Origin: Phycisphaerae bacterium
GTDB lineage: Bacteria > Planctomycetota > Phycisphaerae > Sedimentisphaerales > Sedimentisphaeraceae
NCBI GenBank assembly: GCA_027078365.1
Contig: JALWYQ010000045.1
Span: forward strand, 29,984-93,983
Length of the DNA stretch: 64,000 bases
Reading direction: 5' to 3'
Position numbers and translations under genes: made by a program. Every line of letters starts with the position of its first letter. The first letter of the stretch is position 1. Below are positions 1-8,747 of this stretch, one piece after another. Under the pieces are notes generated by a model that had not been told where the DNA came from, made no database searches, and saw only the letters and a program-made list of their open reading frames with translations.

Positions 1-52
1 TTTCTTGTGGTTAGTTAATCTTAAGATTAGTTTGGTTTGAGAGAGTTAAGGC

Positions 53-1144
53 ATGAATGAAAAAAAGATGACAATAGCTGTTGTTTTAGTGTTAGTGGTA
101 GTCTTTGCGCTGAGGATTTACTTTACGATTGCGCATGGTTGCGGCAGTATAAAATGTGACAATCAAAAATCCTCCCGTGATTTAATCACATTGCGTAGCG
201 GTGTACTGGAGAAAATGGGGACATTCGTCAGAATTACCGTTGTTGCAAAAAATAAAGAGACTGCGCAAAAATCTATCTTGGCAGCATCTAATGAGATTGA
301 TAGATTACAGAAAATTTTTGACTGGCGTATCGAGGATTCTGAGCTCTCTAGAATCAATAAACAGGCCTATTCTAAAGAGTTGGCAATAAGCGATGAAATG
401 TTTGAAGTGTTATCTTTTTCCTTGCAGATTAGTGCAAAAAGTGAAGGGCTCTTTGATGTCACTGTTGGGCCTATCATTGATTTGTGGAAAGAGGCTGCGC
501 AAAGCGGTATAAAACCGACCCAAGAGCAGATTAAAGCGGCAAAAGATAAAACTGGCTATAGGAAAGTTGTTCTTAATGATAAAAATAAAACAGTCAAATT
601 ATTGACAGATGGTATGCGACTAGATCTTGGCGCAGTTGCTAAGGGATATAGTATTGATAAGGCAATCGAAGCTATAAGAAAGCAAGGTGCAATTGGGGCA
701 TTGGTTGATATTGGAGGAGATATGAGATGCTTTGGAAAGGCACCAGATAACAAGAAAAGGTGGCTCATTGGATTGCAAGACCCAAGAAATATGGATGCGC
801 AAAGCCAAGAAGGAAATATCTTAATGAAGTTGGATTTATCTGACAAAGCCATTGCTACAAGCGGCGATTATCGCCGCTATTTGGTTATTGACGGAGAGCA
901 TTATAGCCATATCGTAAATCCAAAAGCAGGTTCATCTGCGCATGGATTGTCAAGTGTTAGCGTTATCTCTGAGAGTGCGATGCAATCTGATGCGTTATCA
1001 ACCGCCGTTACAGTAATGGGTTTTAAAAAGGGATTAGAGCTTATAGAGTCGATTGATAATGTTGAGTGTATTTTAATATCTGACGAGCCAGAATTTAAGC
1101 TTGTTAAGAGTAGTGGTCTTGACAGGCTTGTTCTAAGGAAATGA
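53..1144 (+). CDS. apbE: FAD:protein FMN transferase (ApbE family)
   Basis: 363-aa ORF; N-terminal membrane segment; ApbE-like motifs (LDLGAVAKGYSIDKA, GGDMRCFG, IATSGDYRRY, HIVNPKAG); convergent with the rnf operon whose RnfG/RnfD are ApbE substrates. Confidence 0.93.
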   Translation: MNEKKMTIAVVLVLVVVFALRIYFTIAHGCGSIKCDNQKSSRDLITLRSGVLEKMGTFVRITVVAKNKETAQKSILAASNEIDRLQKIFDWRIEDSELSRINKQAYSKELAISDEMFEVLSFSLQISAKSEGLFDVTVGPIIDLWKEAAQSGIKPTQEQIKAAKDKTGYRKVVLNDKNKTVKLLTDGMRLDLGAVAKGYSIDKAIEAIRKQGAIGALVDIGGDMRCFGKAPDNKKRWLIGLQDPRNMDAQSQEGNILMKLDLSDKAIATSGDYRRYLVIDGEHYSHIVNPKAGSSAHGLSSVSVISESAMQSDALSTAVTVMGFKKGLELIESIDNVECILISDEPEFKLVKSSGLDRLVLRK

Positions 1145-1163
1145 TGAAAATGTTTACGTAAAA

Positions 1164-1198
1164 AAAAGCCTCCAGAATTTGGAGGCTTTTGTTTTTTG
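1164..1198 (+). terminator. Rho-independent terminator of apbE
   Basis: AAAAGCCTCCA-gaatt-TGGAGGCTTTTGTTTTTT. Confidence 0.85.
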
Positions 1199-1248
1199 TA
1201 AGTCTTTAGGACAGTTCTAATAATTGCTTTTGAGCAGCAAATAGAGAA

Positions 1249-1329
1249 TTTTTGTTGTCCGGCAAGGAAGACAAATCAGCCTTATTTGTAAATAAGGTGG
1301 TTTTGTCTGACGTAGTCCGGCGACAAAAA
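1249..1329. repeat. Long nested imperfect inverted repeat in the apbE/rnfB convergent intergenic region
   Basis: Paired segments TTTTTGT/ACAAAAA, CCGG/CCGG, AGACAAA/TTTGTCT, CCTTATTT/AAATAAGG, nested. Confidence 0.55.
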
Positions 1330-1356
1330 GGTTCGCTTGTCTGCCAAAATGAATTG

Positions 1357-2217
1357 TTAGAGGTGTCCTTTAAGTGCGGCATCAGGATTTTTGCCTCTAA
1401 ACACGATTACTTTAGGTGGGCATTTTTCCATTGCTGCTAGGGCAGACTCATCAGCTTTGTATTTATCGTAATCAATCTGAGCGAGGTTACCATTCATCTC
1501 AAACATATCGCTTTTCTTAGTACACATCTTACATGCGATACAGCCGCTATTGCACATTCCTCTTGTGTCTTTTCCAAGTTCCTGACTCTTACACGCTACG
1601 GTTAGCATGTTTTCTTGAGAAAATGGAACTAGCTCTATTATAGCTCTTGGACATGCTTTTACACACGCGGTACAACCAGTACACTTATCGTAATCAATGA
1701 CAGCTAAGCCATCAATGATTTGAAGAGCACCGAATTGACAGGCATCGACACAGTCGCCAAAGCCAAGGCAACCATATTTACATGCCTTAACATTTGGAAG
1801 GGCGTTAGCTGAAGTACAGCTTGTGATACCAGCGTATCTAGCGTGAAATTTAGAGTCTTCAGTGTGAGAGTTACACTTAACCACTGGTAAGAGTTTGGCA
1901 CCTGAGCCACTAACTTGCAAGTTAAGTATCTCTGCAATTTTATCGCACACATCTGAGCCACCAGGGGCACATTTTCCTATCAATTCTGGATTTTCAGAAA
2001 CAGCCTTTGCATAAGAGCTGCAACCAGCAAAACCGCAGGCACCGCAATCAATTCCTGGTAGTGATTCTGTGATTGCTTCGACCTTTGGGTCTACTTCAAC
2101 CTTTAACTTTATGCTGGCAATAAGTAGAACTATCGCGAAAACCAGAGCGATTCCCACCATTGCCAAACCTGCAGGTAGTGCGTCTGTGATTGTTTGTATT
2201 ATACTTGCTAGGATCAT
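1357..2217 (-). CDS. rnfB: Electron transport complex subunit RnfB
   Basis: N-terminal TM; GIDCGACGFAGC Fe-S motif; multiple CxxCxxCxxxCP ferredoxin motifs; rnf operon context. Confidence 0.95.
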   Translation of the reverse strand: MILASIIQTITDALPAGLAMVGIALVFAIVLLIASIKLKVEVDPKVEAITESLPGIDCGACGFAGCSSYAKAVSENPELIGKCAPGGSDVCDKIAEILNLQVSGSGAKLLPVVKCNSHTEDSKFHARYAGITSCTSANALPNVKACKYGCLGFGDCVDACQFGALQIIDGLAVIDYDKCTGCTACVKACPRAIIELVPFSQENMLTVACKSQELGKDTRGMCNSGCIACKMCTKKSDMFEMNGNLAQIDYDKYKADESALAAMEKCPPKVIVFRGKNPDAALKGHL

Positions 2218-2251
2218 ATTATTCCTTTTTAGTTTATTCTATACATAATTG

Positions 2252-2842
2252 TTATTTAATCATTCCTGCAAAACCCATAAACGCCATAGACAAAAGCCCA
2301 GCGGTTATGAGAGTTATTGGTGCTCCCTTTAGTGCTTCTGGAACATTTGCAAGCTGAAGATTCTCGCGAATACCAGCCATAATGCATATTGCCATAGTAA
2401 AGCCAATTCCTGCACCAAAGCTTAGAACAACAGCTTCGACTATGTTATCAACCTTCCAAAGATTTAAGAAGAGACACATTCCAAGGATTGCGCAGTTTGT
2501 TGTGATAAGTGCAAGGAAGATTCCAAAGCTCTCGTAGAGAGCAGGGAAGAATTTTCTAACGTACATCTCAACAAGCTGAACGGCACCTGCGATAACTAAG
2601 ATAAAGCAGACGTATCGCAATATATCGAGGTTGTTTGGAATAAGTAGGGCATGGTCAATAAGCCATGTTAGTGTTCCACTTAGCGTCACCACAAATGTTA
2701 CAGCTAGTCCCATACCAAACGCCATATCAATCCTACCAGAGACGCCAAGGTAAGGACAGATTCCCAAGAACTTCGAGAAGACTAAGTTGTTAACAATAAC
2801 AATTGAGAGGAAACCCAATACTAAAGTTGTTAATGTATCCAT
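2252..2842 (-). CDS. rnfA: Electron transport complex subunit RnfA
   Basis: 196-aa membrane protein; NNLVFSKFLGICPYLGVS and ITTNCAILG motifs. Confidence 0.95.
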   Translation of the reverse strand: MDTLTTLVLGFLSIVIVNNLVFSKFLGICPYLGVSGRIDMAFGMGLAVTFVVTLSGTLTWLIDHALLIPNNLDILRYVCFILVIAGAVQLVEMYVRKFFPALYESFGIFLALITTNCAILGMCLFLNLWKVDNIVEAVVLSFGAGIGFTMAICIMAGIRENLQLANVPEALKGAPITLITAGLLSMAFMGFAGMIK

Positions 2843-2872
2843 ATCATTTTCCTGTTTTTAAAAGACAGCTAC

Positions 2873-3523
2873 TTAAGCTGTTTTCTTGTTAATCATATTT
2901 ACCAGACCAAGTATCAAGCCCAACGTCACAAATGCTCCAACCGGTAGAGCGAATGCAAACATTGGGATAAAACCATTAGGCATTCCACCAGTTAGGTACC
3001 AGTTCTCAGAGATTACAGGAAGAACTTGCTTGCCAAATACAGCACCTGTTGCAAGAATCTCTCTAATTGCTCCGAGCATGCATAGGGTTACGGTAAAGCC
3101 AAGCCCCATTCCGATAGCATCGATTATTGATATAAACAGACCATTCTTACTTGCGCATGCTTCTGCTCGGCATATGATGATACAGTTAACGATGATAAGT
3201 GGGATATATGGGCCAAGCTTATCGCTCATAGCTGGCAAGAAGGCTTTTAAGTAAAGGTCAGCAATTGTAACAAATGTCGCTATTGTTAGAGTGAACATCA
3301 AGATTCGCAAGTGGGGCTTGAGTAGGTTTCTCATCAAGCTTACAACGATATTTGAACAGAGAAGCACAAACGATGTGCTAAGTCCCATTGTCAATGCACT
3401 TTTAACATCAGCTGTTACTGCCAATGTTGGACACATTCCAAGCAATAACGCTAGAACTGGATTTTCTTTCCAGAGACCGGCTAAAAGAGTTTGTAGGGCT
3501 TTTGGAGAATTAGAATTTGCCAT
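2873..3523 (-). CDS. rnfE: Electron transport complex subunit RnfE
   Basis: 216-aa membrane protein; KENPVLALLLGMCPTLAV and IIVNCIIICRAEACASKN motifs. Confidence 0.95.
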   Translation of the reverse strand: MANSNSPKALQTLLAGLWKENPVLALLLGMCPTLAVTADVKSALTMGLSTSFVLLCSNIVVSLMRNLLKPHLRILMFTLTIATFVTIADLYLKAFLPAMSDKLGPYIPLIIVNCIIICRAEACASKNGLFISIIDAIGMGLGFTVTLCMLGAIREILATGAVFGKQVLPVISENWYLTGGMPNGFIPMFAFALPVGAFVTLGLILGLVNMINKKTA

Positions 3524-4146
3524 TATTTCAAAAGTCCTTTCTGTGTCATTAGATCTTTCACTTTATCAACGTATTTATTGAATATGTCTATCACGGCAGT
3601 ACTGCTTATTGTTGCGCCGCTTATTGCTATAATTTCGTCGTCTATTTTCTTGGCGTTACCTACTTTCTTTAGAGTTAGTTTCTTTGCAGGTGCACCAATG
3701 TATTGGTCTCTGTAGAAAGGTTCCTTAATTTTACTACCAAAGCCAGCTGTTTCATTACTGAAGATAACTTTGTAACCAAGAAATTTCTTAAAGCTAGGAT
3801 CTACTGCAATCATCAAATCAATCTTGTCCGCATATCCAGCCCCAGAAGCGGTAAAGGCAAAGCCAACTAGTTTGTTGTTTTTGTCTAGTGCTTTATATAT
3901 AGAAATCTTTGCTGTGTCTTTATCGCCAAGCTGAATTGGCTGATTGTCTATTGCAACCTGCGAGTTTGCGGTCGCTGGAATTAGGGCAACAATAGCATCC
4001 TGTATTTTGTTCTCTTTATTGATAGCTACTTTAGGACTCCAAGCGGCGTTTATGCCAGCTAGCAATAAACCAAAGATAAACGCACTAACCAAGAGCAACC
4101 AGCTCTCTTTAATGAATAATATTATTGGGTTTGTTTTATGCTGCAT
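3523..4146 (-). CDS. rnfG: Electron transport complex subunit RnfG (covalent FMN)
   Basis: FMN-binding domain with SGAT flavinylation motif (AISGATISS); start chosen at MQHKTNP, giving an 11-nt overlap with rnfD. Confidence 0.92.
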   Translation of the reverse strand: MQHKTNPIILFIKESWLLLVSAFIFGLLLAGINAAWSPKVAINKENKIQDAIVALIPATANSQVAIDNQPIQLGDKDTAKISIYKALDKNNKLVGFAFTASGAGYADKIDLMIAVDPSFKKFLGYKVIFSNETAGFGSKIKEPFYRDQYIGAPAKKLTLKKVGNAKKIDDEIIAISGATISSTAVIDIFNKYVDKVKDLMTQKGLLK

Positions 4147-5206
4147 TTGGAACTCCTCCAATTGGTGTTTTCTTACAGAGTCTATCAAGTAGTGGAGTAA
4201 AGGCATTCATAATTAGAACAGCATACATTACTCCCTCTGGGTAGGCTCCAACAGTTCTGATAAGCATTATTAAAACCCCAACGCCAATTCCAAATAACGC
4301 CTGCGCTTTGGTTGTCATAGGGTTTGTTACTGGATCTGTTGCAATGAAGAAAGCACAGATTAGTAGTCCACCTGAGAAGATTTGGAATAGAGGGTTTACA
4401 TACACTTCCGGTTTGAAGAAGTGGAAGATCTCAGCGAATATGAATGCACTAGCCAGAACAGATACAGGGATAACCCAAGTTATGGTTCGTCTTAGAAGCA
4501 TGTAGATGCCACCAAGCATTAGCGCAAGAGAGCTGGTTTCTCCAAGGCAACCGCCAGTGTACCCAATTAATACAGCTTTTAGCTGTGAGTGGCCAAAGTT
4601 CTCTTTTATTATTGTTTCGGCTTGCTCAAGAGTCTTTGCCTTGATAGCGTTTTTTGTCCAAGCCAGTGGAGTCGCTTCTGTTATTCCCTCAAGACCTTGA
4701 TCTTGGTACTTCTCGGCGATTGTTGCGCCCTTTGGCCCAATCTGTGGAAGTTCAGGGTTGATATTTGCCGGCACTGTCCAGGTTGTCATTGCCATACCAA
4801 AACATGCAGTCAAAAAAGCCCTTCCAAGCATAGCTGGATTAAATGGATTGTTACCAAGACCACCAAAGACCATCTTTCCAATTGCTATCGAAAAAACGCT
4901 ACCGATAATTAGGTATGCAACAGGCAACATCGGCGGAACGGAAAAAGCAAGTATTATTGCTGTCAAAACAGCGCTCAAATCGCCGATACTAGATGGCTGT
5001 TTCCTAACTTTACAAATAATCCACTCTGTAACAACGCAGCTTATCACACATGTAGCGACAACAATAACAGCTCTTAGTCTGAAAAAATAAGCCGCTGCCA
5101 AGAGGGCAGGCAAAAGGGCAATAATCACATCAAGCATTACCATACGTGTGCTGATTGGTTTGCTGATATGTGGCCCTGGCGATACAAATAGTTTATCTTT
5201 GGACAT
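4136..5206 (-). CDS. rnfD: Electron transport complex subunit RnfD
   Basis: MSKDKLFVSPGPHISKPIST; NPFNPAMLGRAF; EATPLA segment corresponding to the RnfD flavinylation site. Confidence 0.94.
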   Translation of the reverse strand: MSKDKLFVSPGPHISKPISTRMVMLDVIIALLPALLAAAYFFRLRAVIVVATCVISCVVTEWIICKVRKQPSSIGDLSAVLTAIILAFSVPPMLPVAYLIIGSVFSIAIGKMVFGGLGNNPFNPAMLGRAFLTACFGMAMTTWTVPANINPELPQIGPKGATIAEKYQDQGLEGITEATPLAWTKNAIKAKTLEQAETIIKENFGHSQLKAVLIGYTGGCLGETSSLALMLGGIYMLLRRTITWVIPVSVLASAFIFAEIFHFFKPEVYVNPLFQIFSGGLLICAFFIATDPVTNPMTTKAQALFGIGVGVLIMLIRTVGAYPEGVMYAVLIMNAFTPLLDRLCKKTPIGGVPNAA

Positions 5207-5226
5207 TTACACTCAATCCTAAAAAA

Positions 5227-6579
5227 TTATTTTCTGTTATTTCTGGCGTTCAAGATCTTACCAGTTTTGATAAGGCCTGTTATCTCAATATTGGCTGGGC
5301 AAACATAACTGCAACAACCGCATTCCATACAGGCACTCATATTGAATCTGTTTGCTCTGTCTAGATCTCTGACTTTAACCGAACTAGCTATTTCGCAAGG
5401 AATCAGGTTTTCAGGGCAAACTCCAACACAGCGACCGCATTTGATACAGTTTGTCTGTTGACCTAGATAATTTGCTTTGCCTATTTCCTTTTTAGTCAAG
5501 ACTAAGATAGACCCGCTAGTCTTAGTTGTTGGTGTTTCCAAATCGGCAATTGAGAATCCCATCATAGGCCCGCCGAGAACTACCTTTACGGCATCGTCAG
5601 TTAAGCCACCACAGTGGTCTATCAAATCAGATACGCTAGTTCCGATTGGGCAATAGAAATTGCCAGGATTCTTGATTCCCTTGCCGCTAACAGTGACTGC
5701 GCGATGCGTTAGGGCTTGTCCTAACACTACTGCCTCGGCTGTTGCAGCTGCAGTTGCAACATTGCAAACAAGCAAACCAATCATTGGAGGAATAACGCCA
5801 GTTGGAACAACCTTACCCATTACAGCGTTGATTAATTGCCTCTCACCGCCCTGAGGATATTTTGTCTTTAGAGTTACAACATCTATACTCTCAGAATCAG
5901 ATGTGTTCGCTAGGACTTCCTTGATTGCGGCGATTGCTTTTGGCTTGTTGTTTTCTATGCCAATGTGAACCTCTTTGCAGCCAGAAGCCTTTTGTATGAG
6001 CTTAACTCCGGCAATGAATTGCTTGGTCCACTCTAGCATAACGCGATAGTCGCAAGTGATGTAAGGCTCGCATTCACAAGCGTTTACAATCATTGTATGT
6101 TTTGGCATCTTTTCGTTTGGAGCAACCTTAACACTTGTTGGGAAGCCTGCACCACCCATACCAACAATTCCAGCCTCAGAGATTGCATTCAAGATTTGTT
6201 CTTGCGAGTAATCTTGAAGGTTAAAGTTCTCAAAGCTCTCTGGTGTTGGTAGTTTTGCAGTGTTATCTTCGCTGACGTCGATAATTACCGCTAGCTCACG
6301 ACCAAGAACTGGATGTGAGCGGTTGGCAATATCCTTAACGACGCCATCGACTGGAGAGTGTATTTTAGCAGATACAAAAGCATCGCTATCTCCAATGACA
6401 TCACCGGCTTTTACTTCTTGTCTCTTGGCGACAGTAGGTTTACATGGCGCACCAATGTGTTGGCTCATTATAACCGCTAACTGTTTTGACGCTGGTCCTG
6501 GCTGTATAGAGATGTTCTCTGTAAGCTCTTTTCCCTCTGGGGGATGGACGCCGCCTTTAAATGTGAAGAGTCCTTTAAT
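5227..6579 (-). CDS. rnfC: Electron transport complex subunit RnfC (proposed ATT start; the ORF track begins at an internal ATG, 6468)
   Basis: Two CxxCxxCxxxCP ferredoxin motifs; the in-frame sequence upstream of 6468 encodes the conserved RnfC N-terminus KGLFTFKGGVHPPEGKELTEN but has no ATG/GTG/TTG before the upstream stop; ATT at 6579-6577 is preceded by GGAAGG. Confidence 0.85.
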   Translation of the reverse strand: MKGLFTFKGGVHPPEGKELTENISIQPGPASKQLAVIMSQHIGAPCKPTVAKRQEVKAGDVIGDSDAFVSAKIHSPVDGVVKDIANRSHPVLGRELAVIIDVSEDNTAKLPTPESFENFNLQDYSQEQILNAISEAGIVGMGGAGFPTSVKVAPNEKMPKHTMIVNACECEPYITCDYRVMLEWTKQFIAGVKLIQKASGCKEVHIGIENNKPKAIAAIKEVLANTSDSESIDVVTLKTKYPQGGERQLINAVMGKVVPTGVIPPMIGLLVCNVATAAATAEAVVLGQALTHRAVTVSGKGIKNPGNFYCPIGTSVSDLIDHCGGLTDDAVKVVLGGPMMGFSIADLETPTTKTSGSILVLTKKEIGKANYLGQQTNCIKCGRCVGVCPENLIPCEIASSVKVRDLDRANRFNMSACMECGCCSYVCPANIEITGLIKTGKILNARNNRK

Positions 6580-6892
6580 TTTTACGTCCTTCCAATTTTG
6601 GGTCTTTATTACAAAAATTGTATATCGTCTTTGCCGTCATCGCGCAAACGAAGGCAATGACAGCCGAAATTAGCAGATTTACTACATCCTTTAGAGCGCC
6701 TAGGTTGGTGTTTTTCTCGAGTATGCCATTAAAAAAAGCCATAGACGCAACAAAAATGGATAAAGGTAGCAAGAATGCTATTGTTACTCTAGCAGTTACT
6801 GAAGCATCTTTGCTTTTTGTAATGCTCTCGTACACCGCTTTACAGTCGTGATTGTGTACGCATTTTTCACATCTTTTATCCATCTGAGACAT
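6575..6892 (-). CDS. Small RseC-like membrane protein with N-terminal Cys cluster, first gene of the rnf operon
   Basis: 105 aa; CEKCVHNHDC plus two predicted TM helices; its stop overlaps the proposed rnfC start. Confidence 0.7.
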   Translation of the reverse strand: MSQMDKRCEKCVHNHDCKAVYESITKSKDASVTARVTIAFLLPLSIFVASMAFFNGILEKNTNLGALKDVVNLLISAVIAFVCAMTAKTIYNFCNKDPKLEGRKN

Positions 6893-7160
6893 TCAAGTAC
6901 CTGTTTCTTATAGCATTGTGACTAACAATAAACTCTCAAGGCAAAAAAGCCCTAGCCATTATTATAAGTGTCAAATAAACATAACCTTATAAGTGATTAG
7001 GTGAGTATTTTCAATGTTTTTTTCTGCACTGTTGGCGCAATTTGCTAGGAACATTAAGTGCGACTTCTGCCGCTATTATAGAATAGTCTCATTTAGAATC
7101 ATCCGATTCAATTCTCAATATTATAGATGCTTAGAAGGGAGGGTATAATTTAGACCTACT

Positions 7161-8231
7161 CTACCAGATAGGTTTTGATTCTATGGCTGCAATCTTGGAT
7201 ATTTTCTCAGGTGCTTCTGGCATTAGAGTTCTAAAAGAGAGGTAAGACGCTTCTATCATTGCGGCTGTCTGTAAAGCTAAGTCTTTCCTCAGTAAGTAGT
7301 TATGTTCTTTAGTTTGTGTTGATATCACATCTGCTAAATCGTTTAGCAACAGGATTGTAAGTGTCTTAGAGTCGCTCGGGCCAGAATTTTCTTGGATTAT
7401 GTTGCCGTTAGAATCTGATATAGTAAATTTCGCTTTTGTTGCTGTGATGCATTTGCCCGGACAGTAAATTTTCAGATATTCATTTGCGGGGCTTGTTACC
7501 CTAGAAGCCTCAAGGGTTCCTATTAATCTATTGGAAAATTTCAGGCTTAAAACGGCAGCATCTTCGGTGAGGCTCATTCTTTGTCTATTGTCTGGCGCAA
7601 GATTGGTTGTTAAGGCGTAAACCTGCTCTGGTAGCGAGAAAAATCGTATCAGTTCTTGGAGAACTTCGTAAGAATTGTGCATCAAAACACCACCGCAAGA
7701 GAGCTCTGGGTCGCTTAACCAACGATTTTCCTTAAGTTGCATGTCAGTTGGATACGCACCGTATATACTCAAAAGGTAGATATCTTTTGGTGAGTCCTCA
7801 CTCGCTAGATAATTGCGCATCGCAGTAAAGCCTGTGCTATAAGCTAGAGTGTTGGCGATGGTGTAGATTGTTCCATTTTTCTCAGAGGCTCTAACTATCT
7901 CCAGAAGATCTTCAAAGATTGGGCCGGCATGTGAGAGTTTGAGGATATTAATCTTGTTTTTTATAGCCAAAAGGGCTATTTCTGTCGTAACCTGATTGTT
8001 AGTTGCATCTATGAGCAACTCGATTTCGCTGTTCAAGATTAACTGTCTTTGATCGTCGAAGCATTCACAATCGTACTTTTTCGAGAGTCTCTGACACAGC
8101 TGGATATCTAAATCGTATATTGCAGCTATAGAGTATATGTCGCTCTGAGATATCACATCAAGGTACTCAATTGCCTGATTAGACAAACCTAACAGGCCAA
8201 CTTTTATCTCAACTTTCTCTCTCAATTGCAC
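7161..8231 (-). CDS. Gfo/Idh/MocA-family oxidoreductase-like protein
   Basis: N-terminal Rossmann-like VGLLGLSNQAIEYL; C-terminal CGGVLMHNSYEVL and overall organisation. Confidence 0.65.
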   Translation of the reverse strand: MQLREKVEIKVGLLGLSNQAIEYLDVISQSDIYSIAAIYDLDIQLCQRLSKKYDCECFDDQRQLILNSEIELLIDATNNQVTTEIALLAIKNKINILKLSHAGPIFEDLLEIVRASEKNGTIYTIANTLAYSTGFTAMRNYLASEDSPKDIYLLSIYGAYPTDMQLKENRWLSDPELSCGGVLMHNSYEVLQELIRFFSLPEQVYALTTNLAPDNRQRMSLTEDAAVLSLKFSNRLIGTLEASRVTSPANEYLKIYCPGKCITATKAKFTISDSNGNIIQENSGPSDSKTLTILLLNDLADVISTQTKEHNYLLRKDLALQTAAMIEASYLSFRTLMPEAPEKISKIAAIESKPIW

Positions 8232-8310
8232 CGTCCTTGAATCTTAACCTATTTTACTTAGCTCTTGCGATGGGAATTAAGTCTGTATTGTTATGAGTAG
8301 CTAAATAAGA

Positions 8311-8721
8311 TTAGATAGTAATATCCTTATTATCGTCTTCCGTCTTTTGCGCCATTGAGTAGTTATTGTCTTGGCGTGAGTGGTTTACGCCAAGCTTTTG
8401 CTCGTAGAGATTAACTACATCGTCAGGGTCTAGACCTAGGCATTGAGCAAGGCTAATCCAGAAGAAAAGCATGTCGATAACTTCAACCCTAGCATTTTGA
8501 AGGTCGTTTATCATAAAACGTTTGCCTTCTTTAGCTTCTTTGCACCAGTGTTTCCAGAATGTGCAATCTCTGAGTTCTTCTAATTCGTTACTCATTGCGG
8601 CGATGTAGTTATTTAGCCACTCACCAGCATATTGCGGGTCGAAATTTTCTCTTAGTGCCTTAGCGTCAAAACCTGTTCTTAAATTAAGCTCTGCCTGTTT
8701 TTCGAAAAGTTTTTTTAGCAT
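8311..8721 (-). CDS. Dimeric dUTPase (all-alpha NTP-PPase superfamily)
   Basis: SNELEELRDCTFWKHW and NARVEVIDMLFFWISLA acidic helix motifs typical of the dUTPase_2 family. Confidence 0.8.
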   Translation of the reverse strand: MLKKLFEKQAELNLRTGFDAKALRENFDPQYAGEWLNNYIAAMSNELEELRDCTFWKHWCKEAKEGKRFMINDLQNARVEVIDMLFFWISLAQCLGLDPDDVVNLYEQKLGVNHSRQDNNYSMAQKTEDDNKDITI

Positions 8722-8747
8722 CGTTTTATCGTTATCCCCAAAAAGAT

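Noticed and set aside
556-852. ORFs antisense to apbE (98 aa, 62 aa)
   Set aside because: Shadow ORFs of a clearly coding gene. The same applies to the many short opposite-strand ORFs inside rnf, glyA, ald, rnr, nifJ and other genes.
1252-1440. 62-aa plus-strand ORF overlapping the nested hairpin
   Set aside because: Spans the hairpin and the 3' end of rnfB on the opposite strand; no support.
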